Shown here piece by piece: positions 45,957 to 58,739 of a DNA stretch of 64,000 bases. The stretch comes from Atherinomorus stipes (lineage: Eukaryota > Chordata > Actinopteri > Atheriniformes > Atherinidae), in NCBI GenBank assembly GCA_023101725.1, contig JALJCO010003008.1, forward strand, positions 372,001 through 436,000, read 5' to 3'. The first letter of the stretch is position 1, and each line of letters opens with the position of its first letter. Position numbers and translations under genes: made by a program. The notes under the pieces were generated by a model that saw only the letters and a program-made list of their open reading frames with translations, was not told the origin of the DNA and did not search any database.

Positions 45957-47250
45957 TAATTAAATTTTTAAGAAATGAACATTCTGTAAATAAAGACATC
46001 CACCACATAAAATACTCTTTTCATAACACTGTTTTCAGGCAGTTATGGTCTTTTATAACAAAACTTCTGGGACAAGAGTCTAAAGGACACATGAACATTG
46101 TGATTGACTGAACATCCACTGAATAACAGTCTGCCTGTGTTACTCCAGTTTGCCATCAGAATACATCATATTCAATCACCTGCCTTCCGTTCTAAATGAC
46201 AGACTCTTTATGCAGTATCTGAATATCAGTGATGTTTCATGCCTGTTTCCAGCCACGACACAGAGGATGTCAATATAACAGTAAGACATGATGATATTTT
46301 TCTAAGAAAAACCGAGAGAGAAAACTTAACACCGGAAAAACAAGTTGACGAAGGTTTGCGTTCCACAGAGGCTGTGCAGCTTTGATCCTGGAAAGCAGAT
46401 GACTTCAGCTGAGCAACAGATTCAGGAAATCATGTGTGTTAACTTGATGATCTGGCAACAAGTGGATGCGAAACCAGGGTTATAAAGCTGCAGGTAGAAA
46501 CGGCTGCACTGTAGGACCACACCCTGCTCACACGCGGGGAAAACAAGACCGACACAGGAAGGGAAAGAAACGGGAGGAAACAAAAACCCAGGGCTCATGA
46601 AACCTAGATGGTCTAAACTCAAAGATTATTCTCTTTCTCCTTTTCTTCTCAGATATATAGTTCAGAAAAGGTTTTAACTTCAAATGAACTATAAATTACA
46701 GCGAATGTTGTTAAAGTGAATAATGAAAACATTTTATGTCACATACTGTAAGCGCATTAGTTTATCATTACAGCAACCACAAAAATCAGCTCACAAATAC
46801 TTAACAGGTGAGCAGAATTATCAAGATACAGGTAGTTATACAATGTTAATGGAAGCTACAATCAGATTTCCAGTATTTGAGACTGGTGTTAAATTAAGCG
46901 TCACAATTTCAGTGGGATTCCAGTGGGATCGCCTTCTGAATTGACAAGTGTTAATTATATGTGCATTTGAATTTGAGTGGCTTGACAAACCAAGTTTGAG
47001 AAGTTTTGCTTCACTTTCCTTTGGAGTGATTAAAGAAAAAAACATCATTATCTAAAGCAGAGTAATTTAATGTCTTCTAACATGCCTGGAGGAAATCTTT
47101 AAATAATTAATAGCAATTAAAGAAGAACTGATTAATACCCGATATCTTTATTCCACGTGCTAGCTTAGCCTTAGTTCTTCCTTTATTATGAGTGATCCTC
47201 AACAGTGTTCAGATATCAATCTTCCTCCCTCCATCATTTTTCATTCTTAT
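45957..47250. other. Non-coding sequence
   Basis: No gene is seen. 46510-46600 (acacgcggggaaaac, gacacaggaagggaaag) resembles the edge of a dispersed repeat. Confidence 0.45.
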
Positions 47251-47275
47251 TTCTTAATCCCTCTGTAATGAGAAC

Positions 47276-47342
47276 AGATGGAGACCATCTGAGGAGGATG
47301 ATTGGAGGTCAGAAGCATTGCTGCCGTGGTTACTGTCTCCCA
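47276..47342 (+). other. Weak exon-like segment
   Basis: An acceptor-like 'ctgtaatgagaacag' precedes 67 bases ending TCTCCCAG|GTAACA, a good donor. Two frames are open through it, one of them cysteine-bearing (KHCCRGYCLP). The acceptor's pyrimidine tract is poor, so chance is likely. I do not recognise the peptide. Confidence 0.12.
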
Positions 47343-47406
47343 GGTAACAGCATCCCAACCTCCTCTTGTCTATCCCTCTCTCCATCTTTCCTCTCTTCCT
47401 ATTAAG

Positions 47407-47430
47407 CCCCCCCCCCCCCCCCCCTCCCCC
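47407..47430. repeat. Poly-C tract
   Basis: Eighteen C residues, a T and five more C. Such runs are unstable in replication and prone to assembly error. Confidence 0.9.
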
Positions 47431-48655
47431 ACAATTGTTTTCTGTCTTCTATCTACTTAAGATTTCAATCTCTCCACTGTTTTATTTGTAATCTGTTTTA
47501 TTTGTATTGGTTATCAAAGGTTATATTGTTAATGAGCACATTGAATGTACATTGTCTCTCAAAAGTGTCATGCATTTATAGCCTGCATGTAGACCAAGAA
47601 TAGCGACTGACCATATGTCAGTTGCTAATGGTGGATCTAAATAAAAACAAACAAACAAAATGAAATATTTTTTCTAAGTCATTTTAAGATTTGCAAAACC
47701 AAGCAAAAATGCAAAATGTTTAACTTAAAAATATGAGTTAAAGGGCTGCCTTTAAATTTTGAGTTGAATGGAACATATTTTGTGTGTTTAAGCTGGTTTG
47801 ATTAGGTATTTAATCTATAATAACAATATACCAGAAGCTTGTTAATTTGACATAAAATAATACATTGGGACAACGAAAATGCCAAAATGCAACTTACAGT
47901 GCATGCTCTTCGTTGTTTCCTTTCCTTTATTCTCCCACTAGATATTTGCGCTTCTAATAATTACACACCTTCCTCCACATTAGTCATGTTTTCATCCTTC
48001 AACTCTCTGCAGATGAATCCAAGATGGCAGCTGATCACAGCTTGATCATTAACGGTCTGGAGAATCATTATTAATTATCAGCAGCATCTTCAGAGACAAC
48101 AAACTAGCTGATACCTGTCTGGATTAGGACGTCAGACCAAGCAAGTCCCAACTGGATCAATGATTACGATCAGATAAGCAGCAGCTCTTCTGGATCTCAG
48201 ACTTAATAAAAATGCAGAACACACACATTACGAATCACAAAGCTTCTTGTGAAATTTTGGCTGCATATTTGGCCACATTTCGAGCCAGAATCTGACATTC
48301 TAACTTTTATAAGCTCTAATTTGGGATAGCTAATAATTGAGGACAGAATTAATGATATTTTAGTTTTGGCATCGTCCTGAAATTCTATGGTTTCAAATAA
48401 AAAAACATGCAACATCCTTATTGAGAGTAAATCTGTACAAAATACATTGCCTTGATTTATATACAGATTACATATATACAGATATACATATTTAAGCTTT
48501 AGAGCACAAATCTTATTTGCCCACAATTTATCAGAACAATATAAATTAACCAAGTATCTGGAGGCTCTTTTGTTTCGGTTTTTCTGGTTGAACGTTCCTG
48601 CTGTGGTCTGTTCAGTCACAAAAGTTTTGGTTCTTCAATGTTACAGCACTCAGTT
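47431..48655. other. Non-coding sequence
   Basis: No gene is seen. 48010-48190 is unique sequence with 'gctgatcacagcttgatcattaac' type words (split tokens gctgatcac, agcttgatcattaac) and could be conserved regulatory DNA; this is untested. The 138-codon minus-strand frame at 48203-48619 has no recognisable domain. Confidence 0.4.
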
Positions 48656-49285
48656 AAAAACAGCACTTGCCGTCAGGGGATGGCCTTGGTCAGTCTGGAC
48701 CTGGTGGGCCTTGGGTTTTGTTCTCGCTCATTGCATCCGTTGCCCCACCCACCACAGTTTGGGGTTAGTGTCGCTCTTTAACTGTGCATCTTGGGCATGG
48801 TGTCCTCCGCTCGTCCTGCCTTAAGGGGGTTTCTGGAAAAACAGAGGTGTCCACTGTGGCCAGTCTGGTTGCTCAGCCTCAGCCGGAAGTTTCCTATAAC
48901 TAACCTCCAGGTTTCCAGTCCTCCAGTCCCCATACCCCCGTTTGTTGTGCCCTGGTCCCCCTGGTGCCTGACTGGGGCATGTATATCTGCATTGGGTTGG
49001 CCATCCTCTGAGGCACTTGCCAGGGCCTCTGCCTTGGAGGGAAGGGTCCTGCGCTCTGTCCAACATTGGAGGCCTGGGACCTGGCGTTGTCTGCAGCTGC
49101 TATGGCCCCCTGGGGCCTGTGTGTCATGGTTGTTGGACACCCTGGCTAGGGCCCTCCTCTGCTGCCCTTCTGGATGGATGCATGGTTGTCTTTGTGATGG
49201 GCTGGGAGAGATTTTTGCCCTGGAAAGGCAGCTGGTCTCCAAGGTCCTGGGCCCCCCTGGTCTGCCTCTGATCTTGACAAGGGCC
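48656..49285. repeat. GC-rich block, open on both strands
   Basis: About 630 bp of markedly higher GC than the surroundings but with few CpG and many TG/CA. It holds long frames on both strands (187 codons on minus at 48778-49341, 172 on plus at 48791-49309), rich in Pro, Gly, Trp and Leu. No domain is visible. The texture ('ggcctgggacctggcg', 'ccccctggggcctg') resembles a GC-rich dispersed element seen in other teleosts, with CpG lost by methylation decay. Open frames follow from the GC bias. A gene exon is possible but unsupported. Confidence 0.5.
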
Positions 49286-52200
49286 TGGTTGCATTTGCAC
49301 AAAGACTGATTACTATTCATGCCTGATATTTTTCCCCACAATTTATTTCCATTTTAATTTCAGTTCCAACCGCGATGACTCAAGTCCTTACAAGTCTTAC
49401 AGCTCCTCTCCAGAAAGGTTTCTTTGAAACCAGCGAATTACAATACATTTAAATTTAACTGATGTCATTCAGCTGAGCACACTAAACACATTGAAGTCTC
49501 TCTTGTTGATGTGAAACTAAATTCTGTTGAGTTTCACTGTCAGGGATTTATCAACCTGCTGAGAACTCATTTTTCCAAAAAAGTATATAGCAGGTCATAA
49601 ATAATGGAGAGTTTGAATTTCTCACTTCCAAAGGAAGGAGCACATGTTAAAAGTAGAGCCTTCAGAGTTGACCTGCAGATATCCAACTGAATGAAATATA
49701 AAAACTCTCACTCCCTCAAATCTCAGCTGAGAATCATCCAGAAGTCAAACATGAGACATTTCAGTCCCAATATGAAAGCTTGTTAAGAATCAGAAGTAAG
49801 TGAAACAGTTTTTACACTGAATTAGCCTGGAGGTGACTTTTGAAAGGCAGAAAATCTTTTAAACTGAATCAGTAATTTGCTGAGTCATGATATTAACCCA
49901 GCAGATTTACATGAACTCTTTCTAGCTGCAGAGGCAGAAAATATTAATATATTGCCACTTTTTAACAAACTGAATGTAAAAAAAAAATTAGCATGCAAAA
50001 AAAGGAAGAAAAAAAGGAGACACTTGATCTTTTTTTTTTTCTTAGAATAAACCAGTTAATGATCATTTCCACTCAGTTTTGGTTTTTCATCTGTCTTAAT
50101 TCCAAGCAGGCTGTACATGTAATTATTTAATAAGAAGTGACAATAGCCTCCAGAAAATGAGGGAATTTTGGTGGAAGTTGCTATTGAAGGATTGAATTTC
50201 TAAAAACTTGCCATGGGGATGGAAAAGGGGTGATGGTAACTTGTGAATAATTTGCTGAGTTGTGATATTAACCCCACATATTTACATGAAAAACACATAA
50301 TTTTCAAGAATGAAACTCAAAACCCAACAGTATAAGCTCAAGTCATAAATTACATCTGTTTGGTAAACATATTACATGCAGCTGTAAAAAATGATGGGTT
50401 ACGTCATTTTTCAGTTCCTCACTGTGTACATGTATTTTTGTGTACTCCTATGTTACTCGCTACAGATGTGGGAAGATTGGTAAAATGCTAACTGAGGCAG
50501 AAAAGATGCCAAGATCTAAAAACATAGTGTAGCTAACACATTGTTACCTAGGGCTAAGTTGCTATTGCTTTTCCTTGTACACAACATGTGTCCATTACTC
50601 ATTCACTCCACATTCAGACAGTGGTGAAAAGCTACAAGTGTAGCCACAGCTGCTCGGGGGCACACTGACTGAAATCTGGCTGCAAATTACCTTCCTGACC
50701 ATCCCCCACCAAACAAACATTCATACACTCTCACACACTATTGACACCAGGCAAAGTGGGCAAATTGTGGGCCCAAGGACGCAATAGTAGGACAGGATTT
50801 GGATAAAAAAAAAAAAACCTCTGGTTGTAGATGACTGGCTCTACAGCAGTCATGGTGGATCATTCAGTCCACTAAAACTTGTTTTAAAATGGTCATCATG
50901 ACATGATGATGAGTAAGCTCTGGTTTGGGTGCACTGCTTAGAAGATTTCATGGAGTTCAGGTTGCTAAAAAAATGTAAGACAGTTCAAGTCTGTTTGATT
51001 AAATTGGTTTACCTTAATAATACTGAAAGATGTGTATACCTATTTGGATGGTCTTTTAAGTGACTTTTGTAAAATTACAGATAAGCTAGAGGACATAGCA
51101 GACATGCAAAGGAGCCTTTTAGAAGCAGATTTTGTAGAACAAAGTTTATGCAGCCTACATCATAGCTGCACAACCTCTTTGATGACCTAGACCACACACT
51201 AGCTGTCATATTCATAACAGACTGGAGAGGATTACGAAGCAACACATGTGGGCTATGATGTCATGTTAAGATATATGAAGGAAAGCTCATCCATCATACT
51301 TTGGTGGCTCTACATATTGTGGTTCTAGGAGATGCTGCTTTGCTTAGGTTGGCATGTTCTACTTTGAGAAAAGAGAGCTTCTAAGTATCAGTAATTTTCT
51401 GATTTAGCTTTTTTTCATTTTCTCTGAGCATTGGGGTGAACAGGAAGTTTAATCATGAGTAACTTTTATAAACATTGTCCACTTGTAGAAAAATCTTTGT
51501 TTTTTAATCTATAAAAGAATGGAAGACACTATGGCCTTATAACCCCTCCTGATCAATAGATAGTTTTTAGTCACGTGACTTATTGGGAGCCCTGGAGGGC
51601 AAAATAACATTCCAAGATGACCTCGTGCAGCAGACTTTGCTGACAGACTGGGAAATAGATATTCAAATATATCCTGTCAGCAACCCAGAAGGAATGATGC
51701 AGAAATAAGTTGGAAGTGTTGGACACTTGTGACCCGTATACAGCAATCAGTACTGTTCACTGACATGTCCCTGCTGATTCTCAAATTCAGTACATCAACT
51801 GTACTTGGTCGAGAACCCATCAACATCCACTGCTCCCAGAATGAAGGCCGATCAGAGCACCAACAGTTCTCACTTAAACAACTGCTATTCAAACAGGAAT
51901 TGCAGAAATAGAATACAGTAATTTTTTTCATTTTAGCTTATTACAATCTTAGGTTTAGTGAGGATGGAGTGCTATGAAGGCTTAATGAAAATAAAACAAA
52001 GAATAAAACACACACAGGTATGCACGAAACACAAAGAATATCATTCTAAATACAAGTGTACCATCTTGTCTTTGTGCTGTTCAGCAGAATGTGCGTGTAT
52101 ATATGTGACAGGATTTCCAAATCCCTCTTTTAGGAGTTATTTGCATTATCCACTGCATCTTTCCCTTATAGCTAGCTAAGTAGCTAAATGTGAACTCATT

Positions 52201-52344
52201 AGGATCACACCTGGTTGCTTCGATATAGGACAATAAACCACACCGAAATGCATCAGGTTAGATTTATGGCTGAAACTACAATAACTAATACACAGATATA
52301 CTTGTTTTTTAATGTAGGCTTGGGCATTATTTACTGTTGATGAA
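49286..52344. other. Non-coding sequence with a local 42-bp duplication
   Basis: No gene is recognised. The 42-bp segments 49874-49915 and 50249-50290 match at 37 positions (both start aatttgctgagt and end atttacatgaa), 375 bp apart. Around 51729-51931 opposite-strand frames overlap without a recognisable domain. Confidence 0.45.
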
Positions 52345-52915
52345 GTGTTGAGGCTCCAGTATACTTCCCTGACTGTGTAATGCGTTATCCAACTGCGTAA
52401 TGACGGAGACCCCTCCAGCCTTCATAGCTCTCCATCATAGTGCCGCATACACAGTGCAATTTCCCGCCCGATAAGTAGAAGTCGCTACACAAGATGACCT
52501 ACTCATATGATGCTTATGGTCGGTAACCTCGGTGGTTATTTTGCTTCCGGTTACAGTGAGCAATGGCGTCCAAGAGAGAGAGACTAATGTTGTTGCTGCA
52601 GCTGAATAACAGAGATACTTTTGATGCAAAATAAAGACGATGGGGCGATTTTGGTATTTCCTCACTTCTTCAACCAAACGCTATTTGGATTGGACTGATA
52701 TCTGCGTCTTCGTAGGCTAGCCAGTTTAAAAATGGCGCTGCTAGTGTTTACGTTCACAGCCCTTTCTGTCTCCGTTGTCCCTTCACGTAGTGACGGACAC
52801 TTAAAAAATATTTTGTGCAGCCAGAGACAACGGAGAGGGTCTCCGGTAGGCTCTCTGTTCTCGTAGAGGGCTCTCCTTAACCTACGTAGAGCACTTTACG
52901 GATGACTATAAATTA
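52345..52915 (+). mobile_element. PIF/Harbinger-like element relic
   Basis: A short frame opens at 'gcaATGGCGTCC' (near 52564) and reads MASKRERLMLLLQLNNR before a stop. This basic/leucine-rich start is typical of teleost Harbinger-type transposases, and just after it 'gacgatggggcga' resembles the following RRRW-type stretch in another frame. The outer arms are similar in inverted sense: left 'aggctccagtatacttcc' and inverted right 'aagcctaatttatagtcatcc', and each arm carries CGGAGACCC further in. It is short for an autonomous element and broken. The assignment is by pattern recall, without a target duplication. Confidence 0.45.
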
Positions 52916-54150
52916 GGCTTTAGCTGCAAATATGAGTGTAGAGGGCTGCTATGGTTTGCTCTCCTCGCAGACTGAGATTTGTTTGATAGTGCTGATCTAG
53001 AGATTTCTCCCTTTGGAGTTGTCTTTATTGAATGGAATGCATCCACACAACCCCAGCTGTTCTCTGTGGCAGTCTGTGCATCCAACTGCACAACAACTGC
53101 CTGGTTTTTTTCGAGTAGAACGTGAGGGTTTCTCTAGCTTGTGCTGAGCATGCGGGTGGTGGGCAAGTGTACTGTTTTACCCTCCAAAGGGGCATTCCAG
53201 ACAGACTGTGATGTCACATTAAAACTATCAGTAGATTACAGTAACAACTATCACTTCTCATACGTGATTTATGATGTCTTTCCTCCATGGCATTGTATTA
53301 ACATCGACATGGATGTTCATTTAAGCACCTGATTGCCACTCATCATTTTAAGTACCTTGAGGGAAGTAAGGGTAGCATCTTGTACAAGTCTTTGTTTTAC
53401 TTGAATACAGTGATCACATTAAACATGAGCCAGAAACCGAGTCAAACACAAAATGTAAATGAAGAAACAAAATAAAAGTTGGATAAAATAAATGCAGAAT
53501 CTGCCAAATTTAAAAGCAATGGTGTTGCACAAACAGCTGTAAACTACAGAAACACGCTCATAAATACAGTGAGAAACAGAAAGCTGTCATCTCACGCTCT
53601 AGATCACTTCCATTAATGGAAAAAGTTGCTGTGCTGCATTCAGTGCACTTTTAAAGAGCGGCGCCTGAAAGATCTTTGTAATCCAATACAAGACTCATTT
53701 ATTAGAAACCTTAGGACACAAAAGTTACATCTGAGCTATAAATCATGCTGTTTTTTCTGTTACCATGAGATTAATCTGTCATTCTGTTTGCAACTGTATA
53801 TTCAGTCTAATCTTATTCTGTTCTTTATTCTATTAGAAACGAGCAGATCAGGCTGTATTTCTGATGACATTCAGCAGGTTGGGGTTTTATTAAAGGCAAG
53901 TTGGCGGCCAGTAAAGGAATGTGTGCCAATCTCCTGTCATTAGAATTCACTGGCAGCATATGATGAGGCCATATGGACTATTAACAAACCCAACCTCTCT
54001 GCAGACGGAAGGGAGGGAAGGTGGAAAGAAAGACTGTGACCCAGCCATATGGACAAGGGAGACATAAAACCAAAGCGAGGCAGAGGTAAAGAAGGATGGA
54101 TGAATTTGGCAAGTCTTCATGAACAGTTAGCACGTCCTGTTAGCATTAAT
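52916..54150. other. Non-coding sequence
   Basis: No gene is recognised. The frames at 53141-53332 and 53626-53943 have no recognisable domain. Confidence 0.5.
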
Positions 54151-54164
54151 TACACATGCATAGA

Positions 54165-54272
54165 TGAATATGGATGGAGGATGGAAGGATAGATGGGCCA
54201 CAGGAAGAAGATACAGGGGGATAATGATGATGGGGGGAGAAGAAGGAAAAGAAGGAGGGTCTTCAGGTGGTG
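54165..54272. repeat. Purine-rich (GGA/GAT) low-complexity tract
   Basis: G- and A-rich sequence with 'ggatgg' and 'gaagaagg' words, about 100 bp. Confidence 0.6.
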
Positions 54273-56533
54273 TGATGCCCCCTGACGGAGGCTGTTAATT
54301 AGCTTTGAACAGCTGATAGTTTTTCACACTGATTTACAGGAAAGATACGCAGCATTAGACTGATGTGACAGAGAAGAGCAGACTTTGAATTAAATTTAAG
54401 ATGAATTTATTTTCTTTAACTGCACATTTTTCTTCTTCATATCATTATTTTTATCTGAAACTAACATGTCATTTAGCTTCATCATCAACTGATGATCAAT
54501 TTAAGCATCGCCACTCATTGAAGGGGCACAAAAAAGCAGCGGTTTAGAATAAAACGAAGGTAATGGTGGGAAAGCCAACTGATGCCCCCTCCAGACCTCA
54601 AGGGCAAACTCTGGATAAGTGAATTATCGGCCTTCTCGCGGACTTCTCACCTCCAGAATGATGAGCCAATTACAGAGAATTCTGACAGCATGTGATACTT
54701 TGCAGCAGCTGTGTAAATTAAGTGTGAGATCAGTAAACTCACGTCTTTGCACAAAGACACGGCAAGCTGGAAAGATCACTTGTGGTGTAACCCTATTTTG
54801 GACAGACACATCAAATACTTTTTATGGTTTCAGGTCTTTTACAGGAAATAAAGAGACACACGCACACACACAAATCTTTGATTCAGAGCACATTTGGTTG
54901 TTTAAATCAACTCAGAAATTCTAAGAAAAGCACTCTGTTCCTCGGTCTGAAAATGTCTCATTTAATGAGAAGTGATGATTAGCAAGACATCTCTGTGTCA
55001 TACTACCATCTCAGAGCAGAAATATCTAGTTTCCTCATCTTTATCTCCACTTTACTTCACTGTAGTTCCCATAATGCATTTGCTATCTGAAGTGTGAAGT
55101 TAAAGCTCTTTTGCCTTTGAATGCTTTGCATCTAATATACACTGGCAATTTTACGGTTTAACAAACTGAGCAAAAATGGTCTAACTGTACTTTAATTAAA
55201 TTAAATTAATTTGAATTAAAAAGAAAAGTAGTCCGTAAACACACCAGGTCTTGGATGCTAAAAACCTTAACAGAGGATACTTGGATGCCCCAACATAAAG
55301 CTGATGTTTACAGAACCAACAAGAACAGAAAGAATGACATATTTTAGTCATATATATTAGCCTACCAGCTGGTCTGCACGTGACGTTAGGGAGTATTTGA
55401 GATTATTAGTCTGGTGTGTCGCAGTGTGAGCTGTCAGAATAGGTATGCTTCTTAAATAACTATTTTAAGAAACATTAAGGATGAGTTAGCAAACCTATAA
55501 TTGGTCCTCTGATTTACATGTACTTGTTAGCTGGAAGATGCGGCACAGATCTTAATTAACCTGGTGGACACAGATGTCCGTGTGCAGGACATGACGTCAT
55601 TCACAAATAAATATGTATTTTACTCAGTTTCCATTCCGAATCCTACAAATGTTGAATACTATTTGAAAGCTTAGATTCTTCAGATTTGAATGATGTATAT
55701 ATTCCAGGTAACAGCCAACTCTTATTTCAGACCAGTCTCAAATGCAAAAGTATTTGCTAGGTAGCTTTAAAGCCATATACTGTACTCCTGTAGCAGATGA
55801 TACTGCAGCAAAAACAATCCTGTCACCCCATCCAGAGGAAAAGATGGAGTGAAGTCCAATTACTCTGAACTTTTAACTAAAATAGAGCTGTAAATTCATG
55901 GTTTACAAGGTAGGTGTTGTTGTCTATCTGATGAGAAGAGATAAGATGGACTTTATTAATCCGCACAGGGCAATGATGTCAGCAGCTCACACAAGTAAAC
56001 AAGACAGCATAAGAATAAATGAATGTGCATATAATGTGTTTAAAAAAAAAAAGCATTGCAATCAGAAAATAAAGGAAATAAATGGTAATGCAATAACATT
56101 TTGTGAACATGGCATAATATAGATCATTTAACTTCAATTCATACAGAGTGAAATGACAGGAATGTCTGGACATTCAATAAGACAAAGCCAAAAGAAAGCA
56201 AACATATACAGTACACATCAGTATCCACTAATCTACTGTGAAACATCACCAACTATAATTGATTACGACACTGATTACAGTAGACTAATTATTCATTTAC
56301 TTTTAACAGAACATTTCTGGCAAAATAAACTAATTCAGGCTGCAGATTAAGCAGGAGTAAAATTATATTGTTTCAAAAAAGCTTTTAAATTCACTTTCAT
56401 TGAAAAAAAAATGAAAAAAAAAAAACTTTGGGGGACTTTTTGTGATACTAAATATTTGAAGTTCCTGTTACTGTTTTTATACCTAAAGTTTAAATAATGG
56501 AAAATGTGGATTCATCTGCAGAATGAGTGAATT
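54273..56533. other. Non-coding sequence
   Basis: No gene or bounded repeat is seen. A-rich runs near 56041-56052 and 56401-56425. Confidence 0.5.
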
Positions 56534-56950
56534 ATGAAGCAGAGGTCTGTGCAGCAGCTGAGTTTTGGAGCCACTGTAGAGCAATGTGTCACAAGCAGCA
56601 GCCAGTATCATCCGTCAGACAGAGAGATGGATGGAGGGATGGAGTCAGAGATGAAGCTTCAACCATCTGGACTGTTAATATGTCAGACTGCCGGGAAAAG
56701 AAGAAAAAGAAAGTATGCAAAGCGCTCTATTCAGCTGAGGTCAGATGTTTTACCAGAATATCTCCCTCAAACTATGAATTTTGTGGAGTTTTTCCTTTTT
56801 CTCCTCTGTAAGACTGGTTTTCTTAAACACATACTTGTTAAACAGGCTGTTGATCAGTGGAACAGAAGTGGAGCTTTTACACATGGGGAGAAAGAAAATG
56901 TCTGGACTGTTCCCAAACAGGATGACAACATTTGGCTCTGCAGGAAATAA
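56534..56950 (+). CDS. Unassigned 138-codon open frame, doubtful
   Basis: One ATG-to-TAA frame with a basic middle (GKRRKRKYAKR), a short hydrophobic stretch (MNFVEFFLFLLCKTGFL) and a polar end (HGEKENVWTVPKQDDNIWLC). I recognise no family. In AT-rich sequence of this size, roughly one stop-free frame of this length is expected by chance. An overlapping frame at 56527-56811 and an antisense one at 56750-57004 show the region is simply stop-poor. Confidence 0.15.
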   Translation: MKQRSVQQLSFGATVEQCVTSSSQYHPSDREMDGGMESEMKLQPSGLLICQTAGKRRKRKYAKRSIQLRSDVLPEYLPQTMNFVEFFLFLLCKTGFLKHILVKQAVDQWNRSGAFTHGEKENVWTVPKQDDNIWLCRK

Positions 56951-57935
56951 AATACTGATTTGTTTCACACTGACAGGATGAGAAGCTGCTCTGTCAATCT
57001 GCATCTAATTTATTTGTTTATAGCCATCCATTGCTTTTCCATCAAAATGTGCACTCAATATGCGGTGTGATATTACATTTCACTGTCTGTAAGGAAGTAA
57101 GTTGATGTAGCTGGTTAGTTTATTTTGTTTACGCTGCAAGAATGTCAAATGATTGTGACCATTCATGGGGCAGAGACAGAAATTTGTACACACAACTCGT
57201 GTGTGTAAATGGAGCATGCAGCACACAGTTGCACACAGTCTTTGTTTTTGGTTTTCATGTAATGCAAAGCAATTATTGGATACAGCGACTGCAACGGTGC
57301 CATTAAATCAGACAACCAGAAAACAGATGACAAAATTCAGACAATTCAACAACTGCTGCAGAATTCATAAAATAGCTGTCAGTTTGTCCTCATTTTCCAC
57401 ATTTTCTGTCACATCTCTAACTCCAAGTCTGGTCTGACATGATGCTCACAGTGGAGATACATGCTGAGCTTTTGATTGATACATCAGCTGGACCAATAGG
57501 AGTTTAGACTTTAGCCAGCAGGCTCCAGCACTGAAAATATTCTGCTCCACTTTCTCTAGCATGTCATTATTGTCAGGATGAGGGCAGAAAGCAGGAGACT
57601 TGACAGGTCGCATTCAATAGGAAATTTTATTGGCAAAGCAGAGGCTGAAGTCAGTTACAGTCAGTGAGGCAAACTGCAAGTGAAGAAGCGAACAGCAGTT
57701 ACATGGGCATCCAGGAACAAGTACAAGTCATGCACTTTCTGGAACTAACAGTAAGAAACAGGACTGAAAGCTACGCCCTGACCATGTGGTAGAGGAGATA
57801 AGAAAATGGGAGCCCTAGTGGACCCTTAGGTGCTCCAGCACTGGCCTCTTAATTGTTCTTTAAGTAAGAATCAAAACTGAGTTTATCTATCTGTTTGACT
57901 GGAGGCAAGACTAAGAAATAAGACTTGCGACTGGC
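56951..57935. other. Non-coding sequence, possible repeat at 57590-57800
   Basis: 'gacttgacaggtcgcattcaataggaaatttt' type sequence (tokens acttgacaggtcgc and attcaataggaaatt) followed by 'ggcaaagcagaggctgaagtc' and 'gtcagtgaggcaaactg' has the feel of a dispersed-repeat edge. No gene is recognised. Confidence 0.4.
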
Positions 57936-58090
57936 GCTTCGGGTAACTGGAGTGTTTGAATTCACTGCGACCGTCTCCTTCCTGTATCTAAACAGTCGGG
58001 GACGCGGATGCAGCGTCATTTGACGTTACATTCGTAGGACAGCGCGTGAAATTCGGCCACAGAATCGCAGCGCATGCAGCACACAGCCTG
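57936..58090. other. CpG-dense patch
   Basis: About 14 CpG dinucleotides fall within roughly 140 bp (ggggacgcggatgcagcg, ggacagcgcgtgaaattcgg) in a window that is otherwise CpG-poor. It is either a small unmethylated island or a young transposon piece. No ORF spans it. Confidence 0.45.
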
Positions 58091-58239
58091 TTCAAGGCAA
58101 CGGAGAGAGACATGGGTGGGCTCGTTCTTTTTGGTTTTTAACGCTTCATCACCCATTAGTATTAAAAACCTGGACATGCTTGTTTATTCTTTCACAATTC
58201 CTGCCTCTAGTCCCTTTAGATTTTAAATCACATCTCCCT

Positions 58240-58330
58240 GCACCCTGCTGTAATGCTTTTAATGTTTTATGCAAAGCACTTTGCTTTGTTTTGTGCATGA
58301 CGTGTGCTATATAAACAACCTTGCCTTGCT
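58240..58330 (+). repeat. LINE-like 3' tail
   Basis: 'aaagcactttgctttg...gtgtgctatataaacaaccttgccttgc' resembles the teleost LINE tail '...agcactttgaattgcc...atgtgctatataaataaacttgccttgcc'. Confidence 0.55.
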
Positions 58331-58739
58331 GGCATTTGTTTGTCTGTTAGCAAAATAACTCAAAAAGCTCAGAATGGATTGGATGATATTTTCAGGGAAC
58401 TTTGATTATGGCACGAGGAGGAACTGATTGAATTTTGGAGCCCAGATCACTGTCTGGATCTATAAATGTTTTGAAGGGTTCTTTATCATTGCTAGATAGG
58501 GCCATGGGGGATCTGAGCTGCTTGGCAGAGGTCTATTGATTTATTTGATCATTTATTTATTACACTTCTTTTTTACCTAATTACTTCATTGTTCATTATT
58601 AATTTCTTTAAAATACGGTACTTTGATTTTTTTATTTACTTCTTCAACTTGACAATGTCGTTTTAATGAACTCCTAAATATTTGATTTTAGACATGTTGC
58701 ACTAATTTGTTTTGCTTGTTTTTACATTTTTGTGCTCCT
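58331..58739. other. Non-coding sequence
   Basis: Nothing is recognised; T-rich. Confidence 0.5.

Noticed and set aside
48778..49341. 187-codon minus-strand frame, the longest in the window
   Set aside because: It lies in the GC-rich block where stop codons are scarce on both strands. There is no domain, and an almost coextensive plus-strand frame exists.
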